Source: an uncultured Mycoplasmatota bacterium (GTDB lineage Bacteria; Bacillota_I; Bacilli_A; RF39; UBA660). Taken from it: a stretch of DNA of 5,747 bases. Positions 1 to 5,525 of this stretch are shown here, one piece after another (the first letter of the stretch is position 1; the number at the start of each line of letters is the position of its first letter). Where the stretch lies: positions 1 to 5,747 of the forward strand of contig CAMYRF010000072.1 of NCBI GenBank assembly GCA_947296775.1. Reading direction: 5' to 3'. The notes under the pieces were generated by a model that saw only the letters and a program-made list of their open reading frames with translations, searched no databases and was not told where the DNA came from. A program made the translations under genes and the position numbers.

Positions 1-102
1 CATTGGGCTAGAAGGAGTAATTGGATAAATACCAGCTACTTCCGTAAACATATAAGAAGCATGCGCACATGCCCCATTACCATCAGTAGTTATTTTTCTC
101 AT
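1..102 (-). CDS. nifJ: Pyruvate:ferredoxin (flavodoxin) oxidoreductase, N-terminal fragment (cut by window edge)
   Basis: Partial gene: the first 34 codons, read leftward from ATG at 102, run off the window. The translation begins MRKITTDGNGACAHASYM and continues FTEVAGIYPITPSSPM. This matches the start of the NifJ/PFOR family: an MDGN-like segment, then A-hS-hhFTEVA, then YPITPSSPM, whose Thr lies in the pyruvate-binding loop of the N-terminal domain. The family catalyses CoA-dependent oxidative decarboxylation of pyruvate to acetyl-CoA with reduction of ferredoxin or flavodoxin, in the cytoplasm of anaerobes, using thiamine diphosphate and Fe-S clusters. An AGGAGGG ribosome-binding site precedes the ATG by 4 bases. 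The prepilin gene upstream ends inside that site, so the two are probably co-transcribed. Family assignment rests on a short but very characteristic N-terminus; cofactor-binding parts lie outside the window. Confidence 0.88.
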   Translation of the reverse strand, partial: MRKITTDGNGACAHASYMFTEVAGIYPITPSSPM

Positions 103-106
103 AAAA

Positions 107-114
107 CCCTCCTA
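107..114 (-). promoter_or_regulatory. nifJ ribosome-binding site overlapping the upstream stop codon
   Basis: On the minus strand TAGGAGGG occupies 114-107. The TAG (114-112) is the stop of the prepilin gene, and AGGAGGG (113-107) is a near-perfect Shine-Dalgarno sequence 4 bases before the nifJ ATG at 102. Stop and ribosome-binding site share bases, which favours translational coupling or at least one transcript for the two genes. Confidence 0.75.
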
Positions 115-507
115 TTTTGTACATTTTTCTTTATCATTACCATATATTACTTCATAAGCATAACTAGTTCCATTAGAAGAAGTAATTTTAACGCTAGTTC
201 CATTAGAATATTCCTCATTAGTCATTGGACTTTTAAGCGCTTCCTCAACATAAACTACATTTCCATCTTGAAGATCATTTTTAACATTCAAAGTTTTAGA
301 AGCCCCAGCTGTGGGAAGCAAAGAAGCATTATCAATTGCCCACATTTTAGCCCCTTCAATAATGTTTTTTTCTTGAGCCTGGCAAGTTTCATAACGGCTA
401 TTTTTAATACTTCTATCAACCGTTGTTGTCGCAATAACCGCAATCAAACCAAGAATCACAATAACTGCCATGAGTTCGGCTAACGTAAAGCCTTTTTTAT
501 TATCCAT
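112..507 (-). CDS. Prepilin-like protein with type IV pilin/pseudopilin N-terminus
   Basis: 131 residues from the ATG at 507. It carries a class III (type IV) prepilin signal: short basic leader MDNKKG (1-6), predicted cleavage after Gly6, then FTLAEL with the conserved Glu at mature position 5 (residue 11), then a hydrophobic helix (about 12-30). The rest is a small polar domain with AKMWAIDN (53-60), common in short Gram-positive pseudopilins, and two Cys (42 and 129) that could pair outside the cell. Such proteins are cleaved by a prepilin peptidase and assembled into a pilus or pseudopilus (ComG-like or Tad-like); which one cannot be told here. The internal ATG is chosen because AAGGGG lies 7 bases upstream and because prepilin peptidase requires a short leader. 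Oddly, the frame is open upstream into rpe with no stop between them (see the Rpe entry). No pilus ATPase, peptidase or other pilus gene is visible in the window. Confidence 0.82.
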   Translation of the reverse strand: MDNKKGFTLAELMAVIVILGLIAVIATTTVDRSIKNSRYETCQAQEKNIIEGAKMWAIDNASLLPTAGASKTLNVKNDLQDGNVVYVEEALKSPMTNEEYSNGTSVKITSSNGTSYAYEVIYGNDKEKCTK

Positions 508-1119
508 AAATATACCCCTTAAACTATTAATTTTATCTAAATAATTATCACTATCAGTAATATAAGATCCTGATACTAATATATCGGCTTTTTCAAGTAA
601 TCTAGCTGTCCTATCATTAATTCCTCCATCAACTTCAATCAAATAATTTAAATTATTATCTTTACGATATAAATCAAGTTCATTAAGCTTATCAGTAATA
701 TCAATAAATGTCTGCCCTCCAGCACCAGGCTTAACTGACATAATTAAAACCACATCAATATATTCTAAATAAGGTAAAATCATAGAAATAGAAGTTTCAG
801 GATTTAAGGCAAGGCCTACCTTAATTCCTTTAGATTTTATATACTCTATAGTTCCCATAACATCATCAGTAGCTTCAACATGAAAAGTTATAAATAAAGG
901 CTTAATCAAACTATATAAATCTACATATTCTTTAATTTCTGTAACCATTAAATGAACATCCTTTGGTTTTACTATATTAAAACCAGTTAAAGACGGAGTC
1001 TTACGTTCTGTAAAATTTCCGTCCATAACATCATAATGCATATAATCAGTATATTCATCTAACTGTAAAATTTTATCTTGCTTATCTTGAATCTTAAGAA
1101 AAGAAGCTGATATTTTCAT
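112..1119 (-). CDS. rpe: Ribulose-phosphate 3-epimerase, frame open into the downstream prepilin
   Basis: The first 204 codons (1119-508) encode Rpe, which interconverts ribulose-5-phosphate and xylulose-5-phosphate in the cytoplasmic pentose phosphate pathway. Visible (beta/alpha)8-barrel motifs: ASFL (5-8), MHYDVMDGNF (27-36) with metal-ligand His28 and Asp30, VHLMV (55-59) with His56, GLALNPET (102-109), MSVKPGAGGQ (127-136), VDGGIN (163-168) with catalytic/metal Asp164, and the phosphate loop SGSYI (183-187). It is compact: about 202 residues versus the usual 215-225, mainly from a short first helix. ATG 1119 is preferred to the in-frame GTG at 1128 because AAAGGGTGAT upstream is correctly spaced only for the ATG. 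The Rpe sequence ends around LRG (200-202), but no stop follows: the frame runs through Ile-Phe into the prepilin Met and ends at 112. A single T fewer in the run at 521-523 would give a TAA right after Ser199. Either a true fusion product exists, or a stop was lost, or one base is wrong. The Rpe call itself is secure. Confidence 0.88.
   Translation of the reverse strand: MKISASFLKIQDKQDKILQLDEYTDYMHYDVMDGNFTERKTPSLTGFNIVKPKDVHLMVTEIKEYVDLYSLIKPLFITFHVEATDDVMGTIEYIKSKGIKVGLALNPETSISMILPYLEYIDVVLIMSVKPGAGGQTFIDITDKLNELDLYRKDNNLNYLIEVDGGINDRTARLLEKADILVSGSYITDSDNYLDKINSLRGIFMDNKKGFTLAELMAVIVILGLIAVIATTTVDRSIKNSRYETCQAQEKNIIEGAKMWAIDNASLLPTAGASKTLNVKNDLQDGNVVYVEEALKSPMTNEEYSNGTSVKITSSNGTSYAYEVIYGNDKEKCTK
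515..520 (-). promoter_or_regulatory. Shine-Dalgarno of the prepilin gene, inside the end of rpe
   Basis: AAGGGG at 520-515 on the minus strand sits 7 bases before the ATG at 507. It overlaps the codons for the last Rpe-like residues (Leu-Arg-Gly). It decides the start of the prepilin: without it the protein would exist only as the tail of a Rpe fusion. The overlapping TAA at 521-519 is one frame away from the rpe frame. Confidence 0.7.
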
Positions 1120-1124
1120 TAGTA

Positions 1125-1964
1125 TCACCCTTTATTTATAAAATTTATATAATTATTATAACGAGATAGCATTATAGTTCCATCTTCCACTTTTTCTTTA
1201 ATTATACATTCATCTTCTTTATTATGCATGCAGTCTTTGTATCTACACTCACATCTATAATCATTAAATTCAATAAAATTATCTCTAATATCACTATTAG
1301 TCATTTCTCCAAAATTTAAAGCCGAAAATCCTGGCGTATCGGCCACTAACCCATCATAAACACTTAATAATGAAGTATGTCTAGTTGTATGACGCCCGCG
1401 ATTTAAGGCTAAAGATATCTCTCCAGTTTTAATATCCAAAGACTTATCTAAATTATTAAGTAATGTGCTTTTACCCGCCCCACTTTGACCAGTAAAAACA
1501 CTCACTTTATCTTTAAAAATCTTTTTAATTTTCGCAAGTTCAGTATTCATATAAACATCATAATAACGTTTGTAATAATCAAAATATTTTTTAAAATCTG
1601 TCATTTCTTCTTTACTAAGTAAATCGCCCTTAGTAAAAATAATAATTGGTTTAATATTATTAAACTCTATAATACAAAGTAGCTTATCAAGTAAATTAGT
1701 ATCAAAATCAGGCTGTTTCAAACTTGCAATAATTACAGCTTGATCAATGTTGCAAATACTAGGTCTTATAAGTTCATTTTTCCTTGGTAACACTTCTAAA
1801 ATATAATTATTATCCGCATCGAAATTAACAAAATCTCCGACTAGAGGCGTAATATTCATATTACGAAATTTTCCCCTAGCCTTACACTCATAAATTTCCC
1901 CATCTGCATCTACTGTATAAGTATTACTAATTTGTTTAATAATCCTACCTTTAATTTTGTCCAT
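1125..1964 (-). CDS. rsgA: Small ribosomal subunit biogenesis GTPase RsgA (CpgA/YloQ)
   Basis: 279 residues. RsgA is a circularly permuted GTPase that checks late maturation of the 30S subunit. Domains in order: N-terminal OB-fold (about 1-65, with TPLVGDFVNF at 39-48); permuted GTPase with G4 TKGD (111-114), then G1/P-loop GQSGAGKST (159-167), a G2/switch region with RHTTRHT (191-197) and G3 DTPG (209-212); and a C-terminal zinc domain with Cys240-x4-Cys245-x-His247-x5-Cys253, the family's exact ligand spacing. The start is ATG 1964, with GAGG 6 bases upstream. Extension to 2015 would add a hydrophobic stretch read from the prkC tail and not seen in the family. It overlaps the prkC end by 14 bases, and its TGA stop (1127-1125) lies inside the rpe ribosome-binding site. 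In B. subtilis the orthologue CpgA sits in the same place and is reported as a PrkC substrate, which fits the co-transcription here. Confidence 0.95.
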   Translation of the reverse strand: MDKIKGRIIKQISNTYTVDADGEIYECKARGKFRNMNITPLVGDFVNFDADNNYILEVLPRKNELIRPSICNIDQAVIIASLKQPDFDTNLLDKLLCIIEFNNIKPIIIFTKGDLLSKEEMTDFKKYFDYYKRYYDVYMNTELAKIKKIFKDKVSVFTGQSGAGKSTLLNNLDKSLDIKTGEISLALNRGRHTTRHTSLLSVYDGLVADTPGFSALNFGEMTNSDIRDNFIEFNDYRCECRYKDCMHNKEDECIIKEKVEDGTIMLSRYNNYINFINKG

Positions 1965-3669
1965 CAGTAGCCTCGCTATGAGAATCAGAAAGTTCTGAAG
2001 AATTATTAACAGCAATTACCTTTAAAGTACTGCCTTCTTTAACTTTAGTACCAGCAGCCATATTCTGAGAAATAATAACTCCCTCTTTTTTGTTCAAATC
2101 AGTTTGATAATTTATTTCTAAAGTAATATCATGTTTAGCACAGAAAGTTCTAACAACATCTTCTGTAGCACCTTCTTTAACAAAATCAGGATAAGTTTCA
2201 TAAATATTAGGAATAGTTAAAATAATAGTATCACCTTTACCTAATTTTTCACCAGGTTCTACATCTTGCCCTACAACAACGTTTTCTTTAGCATCCTCAC
2301 TTGCGGCTACATCCTTAGTTTCAGTTTCAACAGTAATTCCAGCCGCTTCTAATTTAGCTTTCACTTCATAATAATTTTCACCAGTATAATCTTCAATTTT
2401 AATTTTTTTAGTACCACTAGAAACAATCAAAGTAATTTTACTTCCCTTTTTAATTGTTCTTCCAGCTTCAGGATCTGTTTCAATAACTTTTCCTTCTTTA
2501 ATATCATCACTAGCTTTTTTCTTAGTTTTAGTAGCCACTTCAAAGCCTTCATCTTCTAAAGTTTTTTCAGCTTGTGATACAGTCATATCAGAAACATCAG
2601 GGACTTCAACCGAAGGCTTAGAAATAAATTTAGGATAAATAATAAATACAAATAATAAAGCTGACACTAAAGCAATAGCAACGCCAATTAAAATTTTAGT
2701 CATTTTATTAAGTTTTTTATCACTTTTATCATCATTGTTTTCATTGTTACGTTCACTTCTTTTAGCCCCATGAACCTCTCTATCTTCACTATCAAAATTA
2801 CTTTCAGGATATTTATAAACAACTCTAGGTTCATTAAAACGTTCAGCTTCTAAAGCAGTTTCCAAATCTTCATGCATCTCTTCAATAGAATCATATCTAT
2901 TTTTAGGATTTTTCGCACAAGCCCTTAAAATAATATTTTCGATAGATTGTGGAATCTCTGGATTAATCAAAGTTATATCTGGAATTTTTTCGCGCATTTG
3001 TTTAATCGCAACTTCAACAGGACTATCACCTTTAAAAGGAACCTTTCCCATAACAAGCTCATACATAAGAATACCTAAAGAATAAATATCACTTTTAGCA
3101 GTAGTTACATTTCCATTAGCTTGTTCAGGAGGTAAATAATAAACCGTTCCCATAACACTATTAGTTTGCGTTAAATCATTACTATTAAGTTGAGCCGCAA
3201 TTCCAAAATCCATGACTTTAACACGACCATCCTCTAAAATAATAACATTTTGAGGTTTAATATCACGATGGATAATATAACTTTCGTGAGCACACCCAAT
3301 AGCTGAAGTTAGTTGAAGCATAATATCAACAACCTCAGGTAAAGTTAAAGGCCCTCTTTTTTTAATTAAGCTCTTTAATGTTTTACCGTCAACATATTCC
3401 ATTACAATATAGTATTTACCATCTTCTTCTCCAACATCATATACTTCAACAATGTTTGGATGATTTAAAGAACTCGCCGCAATAGCCTCTCTTTGAAATC
3501 TTCTTACAAACTTTTCATCTTCCGCAAGATCACCACGTAAAATTTTAACTGCAACTTTTCGATCTAAAATTATATCATAAGCCAAATAAACATTAGCCAT
3601 CCCACCTTCACCAATTGAACGAATTATTTCATAACGATCATTAATTTTTTGTCCTTTACTTATCATCAT
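1951..3669 (-). CDS. prkC: PASTA-domain Ser/Thr protein kinase PrkC
   Basis: 572 residues; a single-pass membrane kinase that senses cell-wall fragments or lipid II and phosphorylates cytoplasmic proteins. Kinase domain about 13-273: glycine loop GEGGMANV (20-27), VAVK with Lys42, catalytic HRDIKPQN (134-141), DFG (154-156), activation loop with Thr167, Thr169 and Thr175 before PPEQ (180-183), and Arg258 near the end. An acidic/basic linker rich in Asn, Asp and Lys (about 290-322) leads to one transmembrane helix (about 324-346). Three extracellular PASTA repeats follow (about 355-417, 421-486 and 487-556), the first opening VPDVSDMT, then a Ser/Asp-rich tail. Two adjacent ATGs (3669 and 3666) could start it. 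The first overlaps the prpC stop as ATGA; the second has better spacing (7 bases) from AGGAGG. Three PASTA repeats and the order prpC-prkC-rsgA match the B. subtilis arrangement. Together with PrpC it forms a kinase/phosphatase pair. Confidence 0.96.
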   Translation of the reverse strand: MMISKGQKINDRYEIIRSIGEGGMANVYLAYDIILDRKVAVKILRGDLAEDEKFVRRFQREAIAASSLNHPNIVEVYDVGEEDGKYYIVMEYVDGKTLKSLIKKRGPLTLPEVVDIMLQLTSAIGCAHESYIIHRDIKPQNVIILEDGRVKVMDFGIAAQLNSNDLTQTNSVMGTVYYLPPEQANGNVTTAKSDIYSLGILMYELVMGKVPFKGDSPVEVAIKQMREKIPDITLINPEIPQSIENIILRACAKNPKNRYDSIEEMHEDLETALEAERFNEPRVVYKYPESNFDSEDREVHGAKRSERNNENNDDKSDKKLNKMTKILIGVAIALVSALLFVFIIYPKFISKPSVEVPDVSDMTVSQAEKTLEDEGFEVATKTKKKASDDIKEGKVIETDPEAGRTIKKGSKITLIVSSGTKKIKIEDYTGENYYEVKAKLEAAGITVETETKDVAASEDAKENVVVGQDVEPGEKLGKGDTIILTIPNIYETYPDFVKEGATEDVVRTFCAKHDITLEINYQTDLNKKEGVIISQNMAAGTKVKEGSTLKVIAVNNSSELSDSHSEATDGQN

Positions 3670-4400
3670 TTAGCCTCCTTCATCAAATAAGCAACTGAGA
3701 TATTATCCGTTCCTCCACGATTATTACTTTTCAAAATAAGTTTTTGTAATTTTTCATCAAGCGTCAAATTACTATCAAGAACTTTTTCAACTTGATCAAT
3801 ATCAAGCATATTCGTAAGACCATCGCTGCATAAGAATATTCCGTCTATTTCAGTTTCTACATCAAATATATCCATTTCAACATTCATATTAGCCCCTAAA
3901 GCCCTCATAAGAACATTTTTACGTGGATGATTTTTAGCTTCTTCCGGTGTTAATTCGCCAGACTTAACTAATAAATTAACTAAAGTATGATCAGTAGTTA
4001 TTTTGTATAATTTTCCCTTCTTAACCACAAAACCAGAAGAATCTCCAATATTACCAAATAATAAGAAATCTTTAGTAAGTAACGCAAGTACTAAAGTAGT
4101 ACCCATCCCCATACTTTCAGGATTTTCGTTAGTATACTTATAAAGTAAAACATTGGCTTCACTAACAATTTCCTTAATAAAACTAATAGCATCTTCTTTA
4201 TTCCCTACACTACTAGTAGCCATAAAACGTTTACCAATATTTCCAATAGCAATTGAAGAAGCTATTTCACCACCTTTATGACCACCCATACCATCAGCAA
4301 CAGCCATCAAAATTTCACCAGAATTATTTTTAACAATAGTTACACTATCTTCATTATGATCTCTTACCTTTCCCGGATCAGTTAAATAAGAATATTCCAT
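3666..4400 (-). CDS. prpC: PP2C-family Ser/Thr protein phosphatase PrpC (Stp)
   Basis: 244 residues, the usual size for single-domain bacterial PP2C/PPM phosphatases. It removes phosphate from PrkC and its substrates using a Mn/Mg centre in the cytoplasm. Motifs in order: RDHNED (13-18), with the Arg that binds phosphate and the metal-coordinating acidic residues; ADGMGGH (35-41), with metal ligand Asp36; MGTT (99-102); GNIGDSS (117-123); TTDHTL (135-140); CSDGL (191-195), with metal Asp193; and GGTDNIS (229-235), with metal Asp232. In most relatives the fourth motif reads GDSR; here Arg is replaced by Ser123, which is not a metal ligand, so activity is expected. ATG 4400 is preceded by AGGAGGG, and its A is the last base of the rlmN stop (TAATG). 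The gene ends in an ATGA overlap with prkC, so stoichiometric, coupled production of phosphatase and kinase is likely. Confidence 0.95.
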   Translation of the reverse strand: MEYSYLTDPGKVRDHNEDSVTIVKNNSGEILMAVADGMGGHKGGEIASSIAIGNIGKRFMATSSVGNKEDAISFIKEIVSEANVLLYKYTNENPESMGMGTTLVLALLTKDFLLFGNIGDSSGFVVKKGKLYKITTDHTLVNLLVKSGELTPEEAKNHPRKNVLMRALGANMNVEMDIFDVETEIDGIFLCSDGLTNMLDIDQVEKVLDSNLTLDEKLQKLILKSNNRGGTDNISVAYLMKEAK

Positions 4401-5419
4401 TATTTTCCCTCCTGACTTGCCCTAAGTTGTCCACAAGCTGCACTAACTTCAGAGCCAAATTCGCGTCTTACAGTAACATTTATTTTATTTTTTTTCAAAA
4501 TATCATAAAACTCCATAACTCTATCATTATTAGTTTTCTTAAAATCAATATGACTTGTTTCATTATATGGAATTAAATTAACATATGCATTCAGTCCCTT
4601 AAGTAAATTAGCAAGTTCTATTGCACATTCCTTGCTGTCATTAATACCTTTAAGCATTATATATTCAAAAGTTACTCTTCTATTTGTTTTATCAATATAA
4701 TATTTAATAGCCTCCATAACATCATCAAGTTTATAAACCTTATTTATTTTCATAAGCTTACTCCTAAGCTCATCATTGGGAGCATGAAGACTAATAGCTA
4801 AATTAACTTGTAACTTATTATCCGCAAATTCATAAATTTTAGGTACAATTCCACAAGTAGATACCGTAATATGTCTAGCACCAATATCTATACCTTTTCC
4901 ACTATTAATAATATTAATAAACTTCATAACATTATCATAATTATCAAAAGGTTCACCAATTCCCATTAATACAACATGAGAAATACGTAATCCCAAATCT
5001 TCTTCTACAAGCAAAATTTGACTTACCATTTCAGAAGCATCTAAATCTCTTCTTTTTTTTAGCCTGCCACTTTCACAAAAAGCACATCCCATATTACATC
5101 CAACTTGAGTAGATACACATAAACTATTTCCATAATCATGAACCATTAAAACAGCTTCAACAAAGTTTCCATCCGATAGTTCGAATAAATACTTATAAAC
5201 ATCTTTACCGCTTTGTTTTCTAATTATAGTAGGCTTGTCTATCTTAAAATCTTCTTTCAATTTTAAAATAACATCTTTTTTAACATTAGACATTTCATCA
5301 AAAGAATTAACCCTTTTTTTATAAAGCCAATCATATACTTGAATAGCCTTAAACTTCTTTTCACCAATGTCTTCAAAATACTTTTCTAATTGTTCTAATG
5401 TTTCTCCATAAATGTTCAT
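4400..5419 (-). CDS. rlmN: Dual-specificity 23S rRNA (A2503-C2) / tRNA (A37-C2) methyltransferase RlmN
   Basis: 339 residues, close to the family norm. RlmN is a radical-SAM enzyme that methylates C2 of A2503 in 23S rRNA, and C2 of A37 in some tRNAs, via a methyl-cysteine intermediate. Visible: an N-terminal RNA-binding helical part (1-75) with KKFKAIQVYDWLYKK; catalytic Glu88 in NFVEAVL; CVSTQVGC with Cys101; radical-SAM cluster Cys108-x3-Cys112-x2-Cys115; GIGEPFDN (153-160); SLHAPND (210-216), SAM/ribose-contact region; PYNE (284-287); and AACGQLR (327-333) with the methyl-carrying Cys329. Agreement through CGQLR and normal length support RlmN rather than the resistance paralogue Cfr, though separating them fully needs a tree. 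ATG 5419 has AAGGTGG 4 bases upstream. It is the first gene of the tightly packed run, placed just downstream of an extended -10 promoter and of the previous gene's terminator. Confidence 0.95.
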   Translation of the reverse strand: MNIYGETLEQLEKYFEDIGEKKFKAIQVYDWLYKKRVNSFDEMSNVKKDVILKLKEDFKIDKPTIIRKQSGKDVYKYLFELSDGNFVEAVLMVHDYGNSLCVSTQVGCNMGCAFCESGRLKKRRDLDASEMVSQILLVEEDLGLRISHVVLMGIGEPFDNYDNVMKFINIINSGKGIDIGARHITVSTCGIVPKIYEFADNKLQVNLAISLHAPNDELRSKLMKINKVYKLDDVMEAIKYYIDKTNRRVTFEYIMLKGINDSKECAIELANLLKGLNAYVNLIPYNETSHIDFKKTNNDRVMEFYDILKKNKINVTVRREFGSEVSAACGQLRASQEGK

Positions 5420-5435
5420 ATTCCCACCTTATTTA

Positions 5436-5444
5436 ATTATACCA
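5436..5444 (-). promoter_or_regulatory. Extended -10 promoter before rlmN
   Basis: On the minus strand TGGTATAAT (5444-5436) is a perfect TG-n-TATAAT extended -10. At a 17-base spacer the -35 position reads TATTAT, a weak match, as is usual where the extended -10 compensates. Transcription would start about 7 bases downstream, leaving a leader of only about 10 bases that holds little more than the AAGGTGG ribosome-binding site. It is the only convincing promoter seen ahead of the rlmN-to-nifJ run and would drive that whole run. Confidence 0.6.
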
Positions 5445-5483
5445 AAAAATAATGGAAAATAATAGAATTTATAATTAAAATAG

Positions 5484-5512
5484 AAAAAAAGAAAGAAAAT
5501 TAATTCTTTCTT
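5484..5512 (-). terminator. Rho-independent terminator of the right-edge gene
   Basis: On the minus strand AAGAAAGAA (5512-5504), loop TTAATT, then the exact complement TTCTTTCTT (5497-5489), followed directly by five more T (5488-5484) and further T-rich sequence. The stem is 9 bp but AT-rich, so it is weaker than a typical terminator; position 14 bases after a stop codon (5526) and before a new promoter supports the role. It separates the right-edge gene from the rlmN operon. Confidence 0.6.
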
Positions 5513-5525
5513 AAGATTTATATTA

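Noticed and set aside
61..483. Plus-strand open frame of 140 codons
   Set aside because: It lies antisense to the prepilin and nifJ start, gives a low-complexity Phe/Ile/Ser-rich product with no recognisable domain, and has no ribosome-binding site; it is a shadow of the minus-strand genes.
1120..1128. GTG at 1128 as start of rpe
   Set aside because: It overlaps the rsgA TGA as GTGA, but the GGG of the ribosome-binding site would be part of or touching the start codon; the ATG at 1119 has proper spacing and gives the expected MKISASFL beginning.
1965..2015. Longer rsgA start at 2015
   Set aside because: The extra 17 residues come from reading the prkC tail in another frame, do not resemble the RsgA N-terminus, and the ATG at 1964 has a well-spaced GAGG and a typical MDKIKGRI start.
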